Shown here in pieces: positions 1 through 9,675 of a stretch of DNA of 37,611 nt. This DNA is from Armatimonadota bacterium. GTDB lineage: Bacteria > Armatimonadota > Fervidibacteria > Fervidibacterales > Thermosaccharophagaceae. A program made the translations under genes and the position numbers. Location of the stretch: positions 1 through 37,611 of the forward strand of contig JANXAS010000031.1 in NCBI GenBank assembly GCA_025062195.1, read 5' to 3'. Positions within the stretch are counted from its first letter, which is position 1; each line of letters opens with the position of its first letter. The notes beneath the pieces were generated by a model, which was not told the origin of the DNA, did no database searches, and saw only the letters and a list, made by a program, of their open reading frames with translations.

Positions 1-140
1 GGAGGGCGAGGCTACCGCCGAGCCAAAAATTTGTTTAGGTTCGTAGTTAGCCACGAAGCGAAAGCGAAGTGGCGTCAAAATATGTCCTATGTTCCATGTC
101 CCATTTTTATGGCGCTCTACTTCGTGCCTTACTACAAACC
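1..140 (-). repeat. Composite hairpin repeat, inverted copy
   Basis: This is the reverse complement of the tail and last hairpin of the composite repeat at 15850-16095. It begins with the GGAGGGCGAGGCT tail (1-28). A hairpin follows with stem GCCAC (50-54) / GTGGC (69-73) and loop starting GAAGCG. A spacer recalling TGTCC/GTCCC comes next, then a second hairpin in opposite orientation ending in CTTACTAC (near 129-136). The two TTCGTAGT-like ends at about 40 and 136 face each other as imperfect terminal inverted repeats. Any open frame across it is repeat sequence, not a gene. From 140 to the next gene at 515 no gene or clear element was recognised. Confidence 0.8.
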
Positions 141-514
141 AACAAACTCTTGGGTAAAGAGCGAGATTTTTACCCTTCAACAAAATGGGGTGTATGGAAT
201 CCGCAGCAAATTTTTCGGGCAAGTTTTACTGCCCTATGAGTTTTTTCAATGTGGCTTAAAATCACGGTTGGTATAACTGCGAATTTTGTGTCGCTTAAAC
301 GTTTTCGTCATCATCTTTTACATCATCTTGAGTTAACGGACAATTTGGCAGCAATGTTGCAGTAAGATAGTCAATGTGATGCTAACACTGTGATGACAAA
401 AAGATTTGCAGTGATGGGATGAAATTTGGCGAAGTATCAGAAAAACACGGGGCATAGCTGCAAATTCTTCACTTATATCAAGTGCCGATGTCATAAGTAA
501 GGAGGTGTTTTCAA

Positions 515-2758
515 ATGCTCAGGAATGGAGCCATATGTTTGATTATATTCGCAACTTTCGGGCTTTTTATCCCATTCCTTGCAAAGCAGCCGACTGAAGC
601 GGTGGGTGTAAGAGTGGGAATTAAAGAAATCCAAAGAAAACCCATGAATGATGCCGAATTTTATGGTCCATTTGCGAGTTGGCTTGATGCCAAGCGTGAC
701 TTCGGCGCGAAGGGAGACGGTGTTTCAGATGATACCGAGGCATTGCAAAGGGCGCTAAGTGCAATTCGCCCACCAAATGCCAAATCTTCAGTCCTTTTCA
801 TACCGTCGGGTGTTTACCGCATCACCAAAACTTTAATGGTCATTCGCGAGGCTCACAGCGAATCTCAACACATAAGCATAATTGGGGAAGACCCAAAAAC
901 CACAATCATAAAATGGGATGGGGAGAAAGACGGGATAATGATGCAATATGGTGCATGGTATGCGAGGATGTGCCGGTTGACATTTGATGGCGCAGGCAAA
1001 GCAAAAACTGCAATTCTTTGTGGTCCTCGCTTTGCTACATACAATGAGTTCACCGACATAATATTTCGGGATGTAGGTTTTGGAATTGAAGCAGGTCGTC
1101 ATGGAACACAAGGCATTGCTGAGACTGTTGTAGCAAGAAGCCATTTTGTCAATTGCTCAACTGCTGGCATAAGCATTCAAAATTGGAATTCGCTTGATTG
1201 GTTCATTTGGAATTGTATCTTTGACAATTGCCGAATTGGAGTTACAAACTCTTTCGGGGCGGGCAACTACCATGTTTATGAGAGCATTTTCCGAAATTCT
1301 ACAGAGTCGGATATGAGCATGGGACATGCAATGTATTTCTCAATCCGAGGAAATTTGTCAATTGGTTCAAGGTCGTTCTTTAGAGCTGGATGGCTCGGTG
1401 CATGTGGCTTCGTCACAATTCAGGGAAATTTTGTGGCTGATACGAAAGATATTGCCATAGAAGTGAACAACTTAGGTCCGCTATTCCTCATTGACAACAT
1501 ATTTCGGACAAAATTTTTGCCAGTTATTCGAGTTCGCAAAGATGCTGCCCTTTTATCAATCAATAACACATTCGCAGAAAATGGGGCAATAGAAGCCGGA
1601 AATAATGCCATATTTATCTCCGACAGAATTATCGGCTACGAAAAGCTAAAAGTCCCCCAAATTGAACCTCCAAATTTCCCAAAAATTGAGGAAGTGCCGG
1701 TAATTGATTTACCACCTTCATGTAACGCAGAGGATATACAAAATGCAATAAATAAAGCTTTAGCAATGAGAGGCAAAAGACCAATTGTGCACCTTCCGCA
1801 AGGCATCTATGCTATTGACAGAACGATTTTGATCCCTCCATATTGTGACTTGCGCCTTGTTGGTGATGGGGGTGGTAATGGACGGGGAACAGTGCTGCGT
1901 TGGGTCGGAAAAGAGGGGGAACCACTCCTTAAGATTCTTGGTCCAGCTCACGCAAGAATTGACAGCTTAGCAATTGATGGCTCACGAAGGGCAGACGGCA
2001 TTGTTATTCAGGGATGCGACCAGGAAAATTCCAGAATAATTGCCGACCAGTTGAACATTGGTGGTGCTGAGAAAATTGGCTTACTTGTTGAACAAATTAA
2101 AAATGCGAATTTGAACTTGTTCAATATTAATCATGCGGGATGTAAGTTGGCAATCAAGGTTTCTGACGCTAAGTTGACAATCTTTTGCGGCGCATCATCA
2201 AACAACGAGTTAAGCTACGATGTTGACAATAATGGATCATTGCTTGTGAGAGATATTTGGTATGAAACTGGGCAATATCCTCGCTTTATGCTGCTTAGAG
2301 GGAGTGGGGAGTTCGTAATGCACGCGGCAAGGGTGGCAACACCGCAAAAGCCTTATGAAATTCCAGTTGTTGAAATTGAAAACTTTTCCGGGAAAGTCGC
2401 ATTTATTGGGACAAACTTCGTTACTGGTGATGAGAGGAGGACCAAAGTCCTTGTGAAAGGGAAAAGCAATGTTCTATTGCTTGGTTGCGGTGGGGATGGG
2501 GATACAGACCTGCTCAGTAGTGCCCCAGGTAATCCGAATGTTGCTTCAATTTTCCCATTCAGAATGCTTCCTGGTGGTGGATGGATGCATGCTAAGGGTT
2601 TTGGGGTCGTCTATGAAGACTTTTTGACAGAAATGCTTAAATTGACAAGGGAAGTTGAACCAATTGCGTTGAAGCCAGTCGGAGAAAATGTCACCGATTT
2701 AAGGTTGCACCGTGTCATTGTCGGTAATACAAAATTTGGCGTCAGAATATGCCGTTAA
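515..2758 (+). CDS. Secreted pectate-lyase-3-like beta-helix protein
   Basis: This is a predicted exported right-handed parallel beta-helix protein of 747 residues. A hydrophobic signal segment covers about residues 7-23. Residues 62-76 read DFGAKGDGVSDDTEA, the N-terminal signature of the Pectate_lyase_3 / GH28-like superfamily. A second, more diverged copy starts near residue 396 (DIQNAINKAL, then LPQGIYAIDRTI), so the chain probably holds two helix domains. A strong Shine-Dalgarno (AAGGAGGTG at about 500-508) fixes the ATG at 515. Family members cleave or bind polyuronides and other glycans outside the cell. No catalytic residues could be assigned, so the substrate is unknown. It stands alone, followed by about 700 bases of repeats. 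Confidence 0.75.
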   Translation: MLRNGAICLIIFATFGLFIPFLAKQPTEAVGVRVGIKEIQRKPMNDAEFYGPFASWLDAKRDFGAKGDGVSDDTEALQRALSAIRPPNAKSSVLFIPSGVYRITKTLMVIREAHSESQHISIIGEDPKTTIIKWDGEKDGIMMQYGAWYARMCRLTFDGAGKAKTAILCGPRFATYNEFTDIIFRDVGFGIEAGRHGTQGIAETVVARSHFVNCSTAGISIQNWNSLDWFIWNCIFDNCRIGVTNSFGAGNYHVYESIFRNSTESDMSMGHAMYFSIRGNLSIGSRSFFRAGWLGACGFVTIQGNFVADTKDIAIEVNNLGPLFLIDNIFRTKFLPVIRVRKDAALLSINNTFAENGAIEAGNNAIFISDRIIGYEKLKVPQIEPPNFPKIEEVPVIDLPPSCNAEDIQNAINKALAMRGKRPIVHLPQGIYAIDRTILIPPYCDLRLVGDGGGNGRGTVLRWVGKEGEPLLKILGPAHARIDSLAIDGSRRADGIVIQGCDQENSRIIADQLNIGGAEKIGLLVEQIKNANLNLFNINHAGCKLAIKVSDAKLTIFCGASSNNELSYDVDNNGSLLVRDIWYETGQYPRFMLLRGSGEFVMHAARVATPQKPYEIPVVEIENFSGKVAFIGTNFVTGDERRTKVLVKGKSNVLLLGCGGDGDTDLLSSAPGNPNVASIFPFRMLPGGGWMHAKGFGVVYEDFLTEMLKLTREVEPIALKPVGENVTDLRLHRVIVGNTKFGVRICR

Positions 2759-3476
2759 TGGCAAGTTTTTTCAAATGCAATGAAGGCTCCCAGATATCAT
2801 ATAGCAAAATAAAGCATAAAAATACGCAACCTTACAGCTGTTTCATGGTTTACTATTTGGAAACCGTCAGCGCTATTTGACTATTTCCCAATAATTTGGT
2901 GGCTTTTAAGCCAATGTTATAAAACCTTTTGCCTAAAATGCCTTTGAAAATAACATTTTATGCCGTAAACTATCACCACTGGGGACACGGGAAAAGGGGC
3001 AATTTTGACGCTACTCCGCTATCGCTTCGTGGCTAATTGCGAACCTGTTGTTTGGTTTGCAGTAAAGCACGGAACGAAGTGTGGTGCCGTAAAAATGGGG
3101 CAGGGGGCACGGGACAATGGACAATGACAATTTTTAACGCCACTTTGCTTTTGCTTTGCGGCTAACTACGAACTTTCTGTTTGGCTCGCAGTAAGGCGCT
3201 AAGCGATGCGGAGTGCCGTAAAAATAGGACAAGGACATGGGAAAAGAGACAATTGGGGACGCTACTTCGCTTTCGCTTCATGTCTAACTACGAACCTAAA
3301 CAACAGGGTTTGTGGTAAGGAATGCCCAAAATTAAGGTAAAATCAAACTTATGTAGCATCGTAGCTCGTCCATGATAATCACTTAGGTCTTTGTTGCCAC
3401 CGCTATGTGGTGCCGGGATTTATTCTCGGCGCTATTTAAAAAACAAAGTTTTTCCGAGAAAAATGGGGGCAGAGTT
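2759..3476. repeat. Gap with three hairpin-repeat copies
   Basis: This 718-base gap between two plus-strand genes holds no convincing gene. At about 2995-3045 lies a single B-type hairpin (GACGCTACTCCG ... TTCGTGGCTAA). At 3050-3172 and 3178-3298 lie two tandem composite units. Each starts with a GCAGTAA(A/G)GC hairpin ending in TGCCGTAAAAAT and ends in a CTAACTACGAA arm. The unit at 3178 keeps a stem GGCGC/GTGCC with one G-T wobble. Spacers are runs of GGGACA/GGACAA-like words. The first 230 bases (2759-2990) hold nothing recognised beyond a short TGGCTTTTAAGCCA palindrome. Confidence 0.7.
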
Positions 3477-5495
3477 ATGAAAGTAGCTGGGAAAGTCTTA
3501 CCGCTCTCTGGTATCGCACTAAGTTTGTTACTTTTGTTGATCAAACCGTCGGGGGAAAAGACACAAGTGAGGTCAATTGATGTCAATGCTTTGTTTGAAA
3601 TTGCTTTGAGGAAAGGTCCAATGAAAATTGATGAAACGAAGGAATTCATGCGCAAGCTTACCAATTTCGTCCTAAAATACCACCTCAAAAATAACAAAAA
3701 TTCCGAGCAATATGGCATGATTTATGAGTATGTTGACATGTCTCGTATTGGGCAATTTGACCAGTTCGTTCAAGGTGAGGCATTGGATACAATGCATGAT
3801 GGTGCGTGGTTTGCTGCTGCTTTAGTTAATGCGTATCGTGCAACGAATGATAATTTTTACCGGGATTCTTTGTCAAAACTTCTGTTGCCGTTTTATCTAA
3901 AAATGCTCAATCATAGCGATAAATTATTTTCAGCAAAATATGTGTATGTTAGACCGGAAAAGCAAAAGATATGGGAAAATTGGCTGAAAGGTGAGTGGGG
4001 TCTCCGTGAAGGTGAAAAGGGTTTTGTGCCTTACTGGTGGGATGATGGCAATTCTGTAAGTTTAGAGCGGAGATATGATAAAAACATATTGCCACCATAT
4101 CCTTGTTTTGATTTTTACCTGCACAATAACATTCCTAATCCAGAATTTAGGCTACATGGCTATTCTCTTGGCTCTTCCAATCATATGGCGCAAGATTTGG
4201 GAGTTATGCTGCTGCTATCATGGGCACTAATGAAAGATGGCAAAGATGAGGCAAGTATAAATCTGTCAAGAGAAATAGCAGAAGCGGCGAAAAATCTACA
4301 TCAATGCAGGTTAAATCATTTTGGTCACATACCGATTTGCTGTGTTGCGTATTCATTGTCAAATAATGATCTTGAAGATATAAAAAGGGTGCCAGATCCA
4401 AATAACCCGAAATACTTTGTCCCAAATAACCATTATTCTCGTGCACTTTATGACTTCCTACCTAACCAGCGCTATCCGTTCCCTACCTTTGCTGATGACC
4501 AACAGTATCGCTATTATTGGGGTATAGCAAAATGTTTTGGTAAGTTAGTTAAACCTTTAGCATTTAAAACAATTTATGATGCTTATACTGAGCGCTTGTT
4601 ATATCGTTACTATTTTGATGATGCTCCATTGCCACCCGGAATCAACATAGCTGAGATGAGTCATTATGCTCAAAATGGGAGGCTTTTAGATTACCGTTCT
4701 GACCGTGCCTTTGGCGGTCGCCCAAGACCGTTTGGTTCTCGTATGGGACCACAAAATATGATTTGTTGCGGTTGGGCATTGCAGATTTTGCGAGTATATC
4801 CGGGAATTTGGGAAGAACCATACAAGACTCAATATGCCGCCGATTATTTAAGGGTTTACATTCACGATCCGCCGCCAAATAATCCGAATATCCCACAAAA
4901 GTTAGCGGTTATAAAATTTGATGAGTTAACATTGAGGTTAATTGGAAAAAGGCTATCGTTCATTGTTGAGGGAGAAACAACCAAAGAATTCATCTCAATT
5001 AAATTGTTTTCTCGTCCTGGGGCAGTTGGGGATTATGCTGTAATCAGTATGAGAAGAGACGGGAGTTTAAACGCTACCAATTCTTTCAATGAATTGCTCA
5101 AAGTAATGCATGAAATCAAACCAACAGCGAATGGATTTCGGTTTCGTTTTGAAATTCCATACACTATTGCCAAAAATCAGAATTTATGGTTAAATGGGAT
5201 TGAACATGGAAGATATTCGGTAAAAGTTGGTGATAAGGTGGTCAATTTTTATCTTGCAAGTGACGAGGAACAAGTTATTTCGTGGCTTGAATGGGAGCTG
5301 GGTTATGGTCTTAGAGTTTGGGAAGAAATTTTCAACGAAATTGGGTATATACCCTGCGAAATTGATGGAAGGGATATATTTGAGCGCTTTTCTGACAGTG
5401 GCGGTTATGCACACCTTATAAGTGCATGTGCTCAATGGATACTGTATTTAAGTGATAAGTGTGATTGGAAAATTCATGGCTTTGAAAATAATTAA
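3477..5495 (+). CDS. Secreted protein of unknown function, possible alpha/alpha-toroid
   Basis: The product is 672 residues with an N-terminal signal-like stretch (GIALSLLLLLI at about 11-21). The ATG at 3477 was preferred because a GGGGG box lies about 7 bases upstream and the signal peptide follows at once; a start at 3405 would add 24 untypical residues. No family was recognised with confidence. A long helix-rich region with aromatic and His/Asp patches (DTMHDGAWFAAALVNAY, SSNHMAQDLG) recalls six-hairpin alpha/alpha-toroid glycosidases or polysaccharide lyases. The last 220 residues look beta-rich. Its location between a pectate-lyase-like gene and a secreted metallohydrolase supports a glycan role, but this is inference. 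The stop overlaps the stop of the convergent gene. Confidence 0.65.
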   Translation: MKVAGKVLPLSGIALSLLLLLIKPSGEKTQVRSIDVNALFEIALRKGPMKIDETKEFMRKLTNFVLKYHLKNNKNSEQYGMIYEYVDMSRIGQFDQFVQGEALDTMHDGAWFAAALVNAYRATNDNFYRDSLSKLLLPFYLKMLNHSDKLFSAKYVYVRPEKQKIWENWLKGEWGLREGEKGFVPYWWDDGNSVSLERRYDKNILPPYPCFDFYLHNNIPNPEFRLHGYSLGSSNHMAQDLGVMLLLSWALMKDGKDEASINLSREIAEAAKNLHQCRLNHFGHIPICCVAYSLSNNDLEDIKRVPDPNNPKYFVPNNHYSRALYDFLPNQRYPFPTFADDQQYRYYWGIAKCFGKLVKPLAFKTIYDAYTERLLYRYYFDDAPLPPGINIAEMSHYAQNGRLLDYRSDRAFGGRPRPFGSRMGPQNMICCGWALQILRVYPGIWEEPYKTQYAADYLRVYIHDPPPNNPNIPQKLAVIKFDELTLRLIGKRLSFIVEGETTKEFISIKLFSRPGAVGDYAVISMRRDGSLNATNSFNELLKVMHEIKPTANGFRFRFEIPYTIAKNQNLWLNGIEHGRYSVKVGDKVVNFYLASDEEQVISWLEWELGYGLRVWEEIFNEIGYIPCEIDGRDIFERFSDSGGYAHLISACAQWILYLSDKCDWKIHGFENN

Positions 5496-7504
5496 CCCTC
5501 CGATTTATAATCGCTTGACTTGAATTTCTCCCTTGCTTTCATCCAACCGCTTGCAAAATGATGCTTTGCATCGGTAAATATTGCCTCTAATTCCCAAAAT
5601 GAGTTTTTAGGATACCACCAATGATCACCGACAAATGGGATTTTTATCTCGTTAAGCGGCATTTCCTCCCCATAGCCTCTAAGTCGTAGCACAATTGCTT
5701 GCGACTTAAGGGAAAGTGCAGAAATTTGGTGACTGTTTGGGTTATTTTCGTCAAAATAGATCTCCTCCGATTGAAAGATGCAGCTGCCTTTCGTCACTAC
5801 TTCCACTTTATACCACCCTGACGCTTTCACCGGAAAATCTGCCAGAAAATGGAAACACTGCTCAGGTTTTGGATGCCAAATCCATCCCTCGCTATACTCA
5901 CCACCAAGTTCAATTACGGGTATTTTGCCAGATGGAGTATAATTTCCGTTTTGTGGGTTAAACTCGCAGATGACATTGCCATCCCGTAAAAGGGCAACTT
6001 TCTCTATCGTTGTTTGGGAGACTGTAACGATTATGTGAGCGAAGAAATTGCGCCTAAGTTCGGTTAATCTTGTGAAGTTTCCAATTTGTAGGGCAATTAG
6101 GCATGCAGTTGATGGTTTTACTTCCCTCCCCGAATTTAGATAAATTGGGCTTGTTATTGCCCAATTCCCCATTATATCCTCAGCTCGCGCTACATACCAA
6201 GCATCCTCTTTTTCAACAAAATCGTGCACAAAAATAGTTTTACTGGTGCTGGCATTTTGTGAAAATTTTTGAATAACTTTCCCGTTCCTGATCAGCTCGG
6301 CTGAGCGCAGCGGATTGAGGTGAAAAATAGTTATATTTGCCGAAAATTTTCCGTCCCCACTAAAACTTATTGTTTCCCCAACTCCCTTCCCATTAATTGT
6401 GAAAAATGTGAAGATTGGTCCGCCATTTGTGACAAATGTTCTTCCAGACCGGATTGCGTCAACAATTGCCCGATAATCAAGCTTACCAGAATAGGCATAG
6501 ACTCGCCTTGCACCAGGTGGTATTGTCCCTTTCCTTACCAATGCAGCATCAGTTGAACCACTTGCTGCAATTTTTGCCCCAAGATTTAATAGGGTGAACC
6601 AAATAATTTCTTCAGGTCTGTTTGAAATATCAAAAGCGTCGGCATAATTTCCAGTTATTGCATCAGATAGGCACTCAACCGAACCCATCCAATGAAGTCT
6701 CGGCGCTGGGAATGGATGAGTGTAGATGACAATCCCACCCAAATTGTGAACAATTTCACGGAGCGTTTGCATTGGGAAAACGCTCTTCATAATTTTAGCC
6801 AATTCTTCCCGGTATAATTGGCGATTTATCCCCGGAGTGTTGGCATGCCCAACGAAGCATCCGGGGCGTATCTCTGCAGCTTGCCTGTATAAAAACCAAG
6901 TTTTGCTCAATTTTTCCTCAATTTCCTTCTGACCTTTAGCATCAGCCTCTGTAATGTAATCTAATCCCTCAGCCCTTGCCTGGAGTGCTCCGTATTCTTC
7001 ATCCATCTTGATTTCACCAACCGGATCATGGCGAACATGAACATGATTATCACCGCAAAACCACCCAAAATCTTGCGGCGAAAACCACTTTAAAAGTTTG
7101 GCAATAATTTTCATCTCCTTGCCAGGCTTTGCTTCTACAGCGATTTTCAATGGGATATAGTTTGGACCGCAAGATAGGGAAATCTCTGTCTTTCCGGGCG
7201 GAACTTCGGCAATGAATTCTCCATCGGCATAAAAACGCCCATCTCTGTAAACACCGCGTCCACTGCCATCGTAGTATGAGCCATCGCTCACCTTGACAAT
7301 TACCCTTGCTGGAATCTTAATTTCTTTCCCGTTGGCAAAAGCCGATGCGTCCACAATTTTTACCCAAATCCTGCATTTCTCTTGGTTATGCCAATCCGCC
7401 ACCTCAAATATTTCAAAGTGGCTTGAAACTGTGGCAAGTTTAGCAGGGGTCAATCGCAAAAGAATTGAAATGGCTAATGGTGCCCAAAATTTGCTAATTT
7501 TCAT
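5492..7504 (-). CDS. CehA/McbA-type secreted PHP-domain metallohydrolase
   Basis: A 670-residue exported protein of the CehA/McbA branch of the PHP metal-dependent hydrolases. After a hydrophobic leader and a beta-rich N-terminal domain, the PHP metal motifs appear in order: GDNHVHVRHD near residue 151, ITEADAKG near 182, GHANTPG near 217, IVIYTHPFP near 260 and a later ASGSTDA. GRTFVTNGGPIF closes the PHP core, as is typical. The C-terminal third is beta-sandwich-like. The ATG at 7504 was chosen over GTG 7513 because AAAGGGTGATGACT gives a well-spaced ribosome site and the other starts lie inside it. PHP enzymes hydrolyse phosphoesters and, in CehA, carbamate esters; the substrate here is unknown. 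Confidence 0.8.
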   Translation of the reverse strand: MKISKFWAPLAISILLRLTPAKLATVSSHFEIFEVADWHNQEKCRIWVKIVDASAFANGKEIKIPARVIVKVSDGSYYDGSGRGVYRDGRFYADGEFIAEVPPGKTEISLSCGPNYIPLKIAVEAKPGKEMKIIAKLLKWFSPQDFGWFCGDNHVHVRHDPVGEIKMDEEYGALQARAEGLDYITEADAKGQKEIEEKLSKTWFLYRQAAEIRPGCFVGHANTPGINRQLYREELAKIMKSVFPMQTLREIVHNLGGIVIYTHPFPAPRLHWMGSVECLSDAITGNYADAFDISNRPEEIIWFTLLNLGAKIAASGSTDAALVRKGTIPPGARRVYAYSGKLDYRAIVDAIRSGRTFVTNGGPIFTFFTINGKGVGETISFSGDGKFSANITIFHLNPLRSAELIRNGKVIQKFSQNASTSKTIFVHDFVEKEDAWYVARAEDIMGNWAITSPIYLNSGREVKPSTACLIALQIGNFTRLTELRRNFFAHIIVTVSQTTIEKVALLRDGNVICEFNPQNGNYTPSGKIPVIELGGEYSEGWIWHPKPEQCFHFLADFPVKASGWYKVEVVTKGSCIFQSEEIYFDENNPNSHQISALSLKSQAIVLRLRGYGEEMPLNEIKIPFVGDHWWYPKNSFWELEAIFTDAKHHFASGWMKAREKFKSSDYKSEG

Positions 7505-7573
7505 AGTCATCACCCTTTAAATCCATAGAGTTATACAGCTAAATATGGTAGCTGTTAAGCCGTTAGCTTAACT

Positions 7574-7634
7574 CGCTTTTGAACGATTTCCAAACATAAA
7601 TGATGCATTATATGGGAGTAGCTTTAGCCACAAA
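7574..7634. repeat. Upstream repeat shared with 25234-25308
   Basis: A 60-base stretch (CGCTTTTGAA ... CATAAATGATGCAT ... GGGAGTAGCTTTAGC) closely matches 25234-25308. Both copies lie 70-170 bases upstream of minus-strand genes (the PHP hydrolase here, the SMP-30 gene there) in the same orientation. It may be a shared regulatory leader or just an interspersed repeat. The rest of the gap 7505-7857 shows no gene. Confidence 0.6.
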
Positions 7635-7823
7635 GTTCTTGAATCCAAGAAGCTATCTTGTCTGAGGCTAAAGCTCATACTGCCCATCCGAAGCACCAAC
7701 GAACTTTGCGGTAAATAGCGCAATTTATAATTCATCCTCGCCAATATTAAGGCACATTATTTTGAATTATCAGTGCAAAATCCCGCCACCTTCTGTCAGG
7801 AGCACAAAAATTTTACACCCAAA

Positions 7824-7846
7824 GTGTTATCTGGGATTGCTAACAC
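7824..7846 (-). terminator. Possible weak terminator after the SDR gene
   Basis: Twelve bases beyond the SDR stop, GTGTTA (7824-7829) pairs with TAACAC (7841-7846) across an 11-base loop. On the minus strand a T-rich run (AAAATTTTTG) follows about 10 bases later. The gap between stem and T run makes this a weak candidate. Confidence 0.25.
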
Positions 7847-7857
7847 CCGATTTCAAA

Positions 7858-8814
7858 TTATGCCCTAATCCTTTCCCGCCAATAGTTCAACATGTCAAGA
7901 AGGGTTTGCTCATAAGGAATTTCTGGCAACCATCCGGTTTGCTCACGGAATTTTGTATTATCGCCGACTAAAACTGGGACATCAGACGGTCTCATCCTTG
8001 CAGGGTCTTGGCGAACTTCTGCCCTAACTTTCGCCATATTTATGAGCATTTCCAAAACTTCTCGGATGCTGTGTGCTTTCCCGCTACAAATGTTATAAAC
8101 TTCGCCAGGTTGGCATTTATCCAAAGCCAACCAATATGCGCGAACAATGTCTCTAACATCCGTAAAATCTCGCTTTGCGTCCAAATTTCCGACATAAATT
8201 ATGGCATCTTGCAATCCAGCCTCAATCCTCGCAATTTGCCAAGCAAAGCCAGAATCTACAAACGCTTCCGGTCTGCGCGGTCCGCTGTGATTAAATGCCC
8301 TTGTTCTGACAATAAACATGCCATAACTGCGATAATATTGCCAACCAAGCAAATCTTGTGCAACCTTGCTAACAGCATAGGGTGAAAGCGGGCGCAACTG
8401 ATTTGTCTCTTTAATTGGCAACTCGTGCTCAAATTGCAGCCCATATTCCTCGCTTGAGCCAGCGTTCAATATTCGGCAATCCAACTCCAATTGGCGCACA
8501 GCTTCAAACAAATTGACAGTCCCAATGACATTGATATGCATTGTATCTACAGGTGCTGTCCAGCTCGTTGGCACATAGCTCTGTGCTGCAAGGTGAAAAA
8601 TTCGGTCAGGTTTTGCATCCTTTAGTGCATTTCTTATTGATGTGAGGTCTCTAAGGTCACATTCAACAAGTTTAATTTTGCCAATTAAATGTTCAATGTT
8701 ATCCATTCTTGAGCGCCAGCGATATGTCCCGAAAACTTCAGCGCCTATTCTTAGAGCATATTCGGCAAGGTGCGAGCCGACAAAGCCAGTTATGCCAGTG
8801 ATGAGAATTCGCAT
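7858..8814 (-). CDS. GDP-6-deoxy-D-mannose reductase / GMD-like SDR
   Basis: A 318-residue extended short-chain dehydrogenase acting on a sugar nucleotide. Residues 5-12 carry the NAD(P) loop TGITGFVGSH. The GSSEEYG signature and the SPYAVSK (YxxxK) catalytic pair follow, then NHSGPRRPEAFV and DAKRDFTDVRDIVRAY, which resemble GDP-4-keto-6-deoxymannose reductases (RMD) more than the 4,6-dehydratase itself. Arg/Thr-rich substrate positions would bind GDP. It starts at ATG 8814 behind GGAGGGTTATTGAG, one base after the stop of the histidine phosphatase gene, so the two are almost surely co-transcribed. The likely role is making a deoxy-sugar donor for surface glycans. A CDP- or dTDP-sugar epimerase remains possible. 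Confidence 0.85.
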   Translation of the reverse strand: MRILITGITGFVGSHLAEYALRIGAEVFGTYRWRSRMDNIEHLIGKIKLVECDLRDLTSIRNALKDAKPDRIFHLAAQSYVPTSWTAPVDTMHINVIGTVNLFEAVRQLELDCRILNAGSSEEYGLQFEHELPIKETNQLRPLSPYAVSKVAQDLLGWQYYRSYGMFIVRTRAFNHSGPRRPEAFVDSGFAWQIARIEAGLQDAIIYVGNLDAKRDFTDVRDIVRAYWLALDKCQPGEVYNICSGKAHSIREVLEMLINMAKVRAEVRQDPARMRPSDVPVLVGDNTKFREQTGWLPEIPYEQTLLDMLNYWRERIRA

Positions 8815-8815
8815 C

Positions 8816-9460
8816 TCAATAACCCTCCTTCCAGTGGGATGTGTCATTTAACCTGACAATTCTTGGGACTGCGTATCCTTTATACTCTTCCCAAACCAAT
8901 TCCGTCAAGCTACTTGGGTCACAAGAAAAATGGATATAGGAAAGTGGGAGAGGAATATTGACAATATAGCTCAAAAGAGTTAATATTGTGCCAGCATGCG
9001 AAACAAATGCAATTGTTAAATTGTTTGGCGAGATAACCCGATATCTCAAGCAATCCCTTATGTAGCCGAATTCCGAAAGGAATTTGTCAAAATTTTGGGC
9101 GAGAGTTTCCCATTGCGGCAGCATTTTCAACCCATATGGCACAATTTCATGCCAATTGTTCATTTCGGGCAAATTGCCAGATTGAAGTATCTCACTCCCA
9201 GAGACATTCCATGCCCATAAATCTGCGCCAAAATCACCATCCAACTCGGTAAGCCAATTCAAAGTTTCAAACTGCAAGCCTTTTGCATCGGCAATGTATT
9301 TTGCAGTTGCTTGGGCACGCCCAAGCGGGCTAACAAATAGCCTGTCTATTTGGATTTTTTCCAGACTATTTGCTAATGCTTTAGCCTGGCGGTGCCCAAC
9401 CTCTGTAATTGTGTCACGGCTATAGTCAGGTTCGGAATGCCTAATCAGCAAAATTCGCAT
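8816..9460 (-). CDS. Histidine phosphatase family protein
   Basis: A 214-residue cytosolic member of the phosphoglycerate-mutase-like (histidine phosphatase) superfamily. The phospho-acceptor motif is LLIRHSEPDY at residues 4-13 (RHS rather than the common RHG), followed by VSPLGRAQATAKYI and the second catalytic histidine in VSHAGTI near residue 155. The ATG at 9460 sits behind GGTGATTACT, and the longer TTG reading has no ribosome site. It is one base upstream of a sugar-nucleotide SDR, which suggests a phosphosugar or nucleotide-sugar-linked substrate, but members of this family are too diverse to name one. Confidence 0.8.
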   Translation of the reverse strand: MRILLIRHSEPDYSRDTITEVGHRQAKALANSLEKIQIDRLFVSPLGRAQATAKYIADAKGLQFETLNWLTELDGDFGADLWAWNVSGSEILQSGNLPEMNNWHEIVPYGLKMLPQWETLAQNFDKFLSEFGYIRDCLRYRVISPNNLTIAFVSHAGTILTLLSYIVNIPLPLSYIHFSCDPSSLTELVWEEYKGYAVPRIVRLNDTSHWKEGY

Positions 9461-9574
9461 AGTAATCACCAAACTTTGGCGGTGATTTCTAAATCGGCAT
9501 GTTTTTGTAAAGACGAGTGACGCCCCTACGAAATGGAAATCATTGGACAGCTTGTCAGATCCATTACCTTCAGT

Positions 9575-9675
9575 TTTTGTTAGTGACCGTTTTCCCAGCC
9601 ATAATATGGGCTTTAGCCCGTAGTCGCTGAGGAATTTTTGAGCGCCGTCTTCAGACGGCGTATTTTTTCGCTCAC
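9575..9675. repeat. Two-hairpin repeat, copy 1
   Basis: It matches 10212-10315 and 21660-21765. Hairpin one is TATGGGCTTTAGCCCGTA. Hairpin two is the perfect CGCCGTCTTCAGACGGCG at 9643-9660, directly followed by TATTTTTT, which has the form of an intrinsic terminator on the plus strand. The minus-strand phosphatase gene starts nearby, so the copy does not obviously end a plus-strand gene. Confidence 0.75.

Noticed and set aside
31-276. An 81-codon plus-strand open frame at the window start.
   Set aside because: It lies wholly in the hairpin repeat and its flank, has no ribosome site and no protein-like composition.
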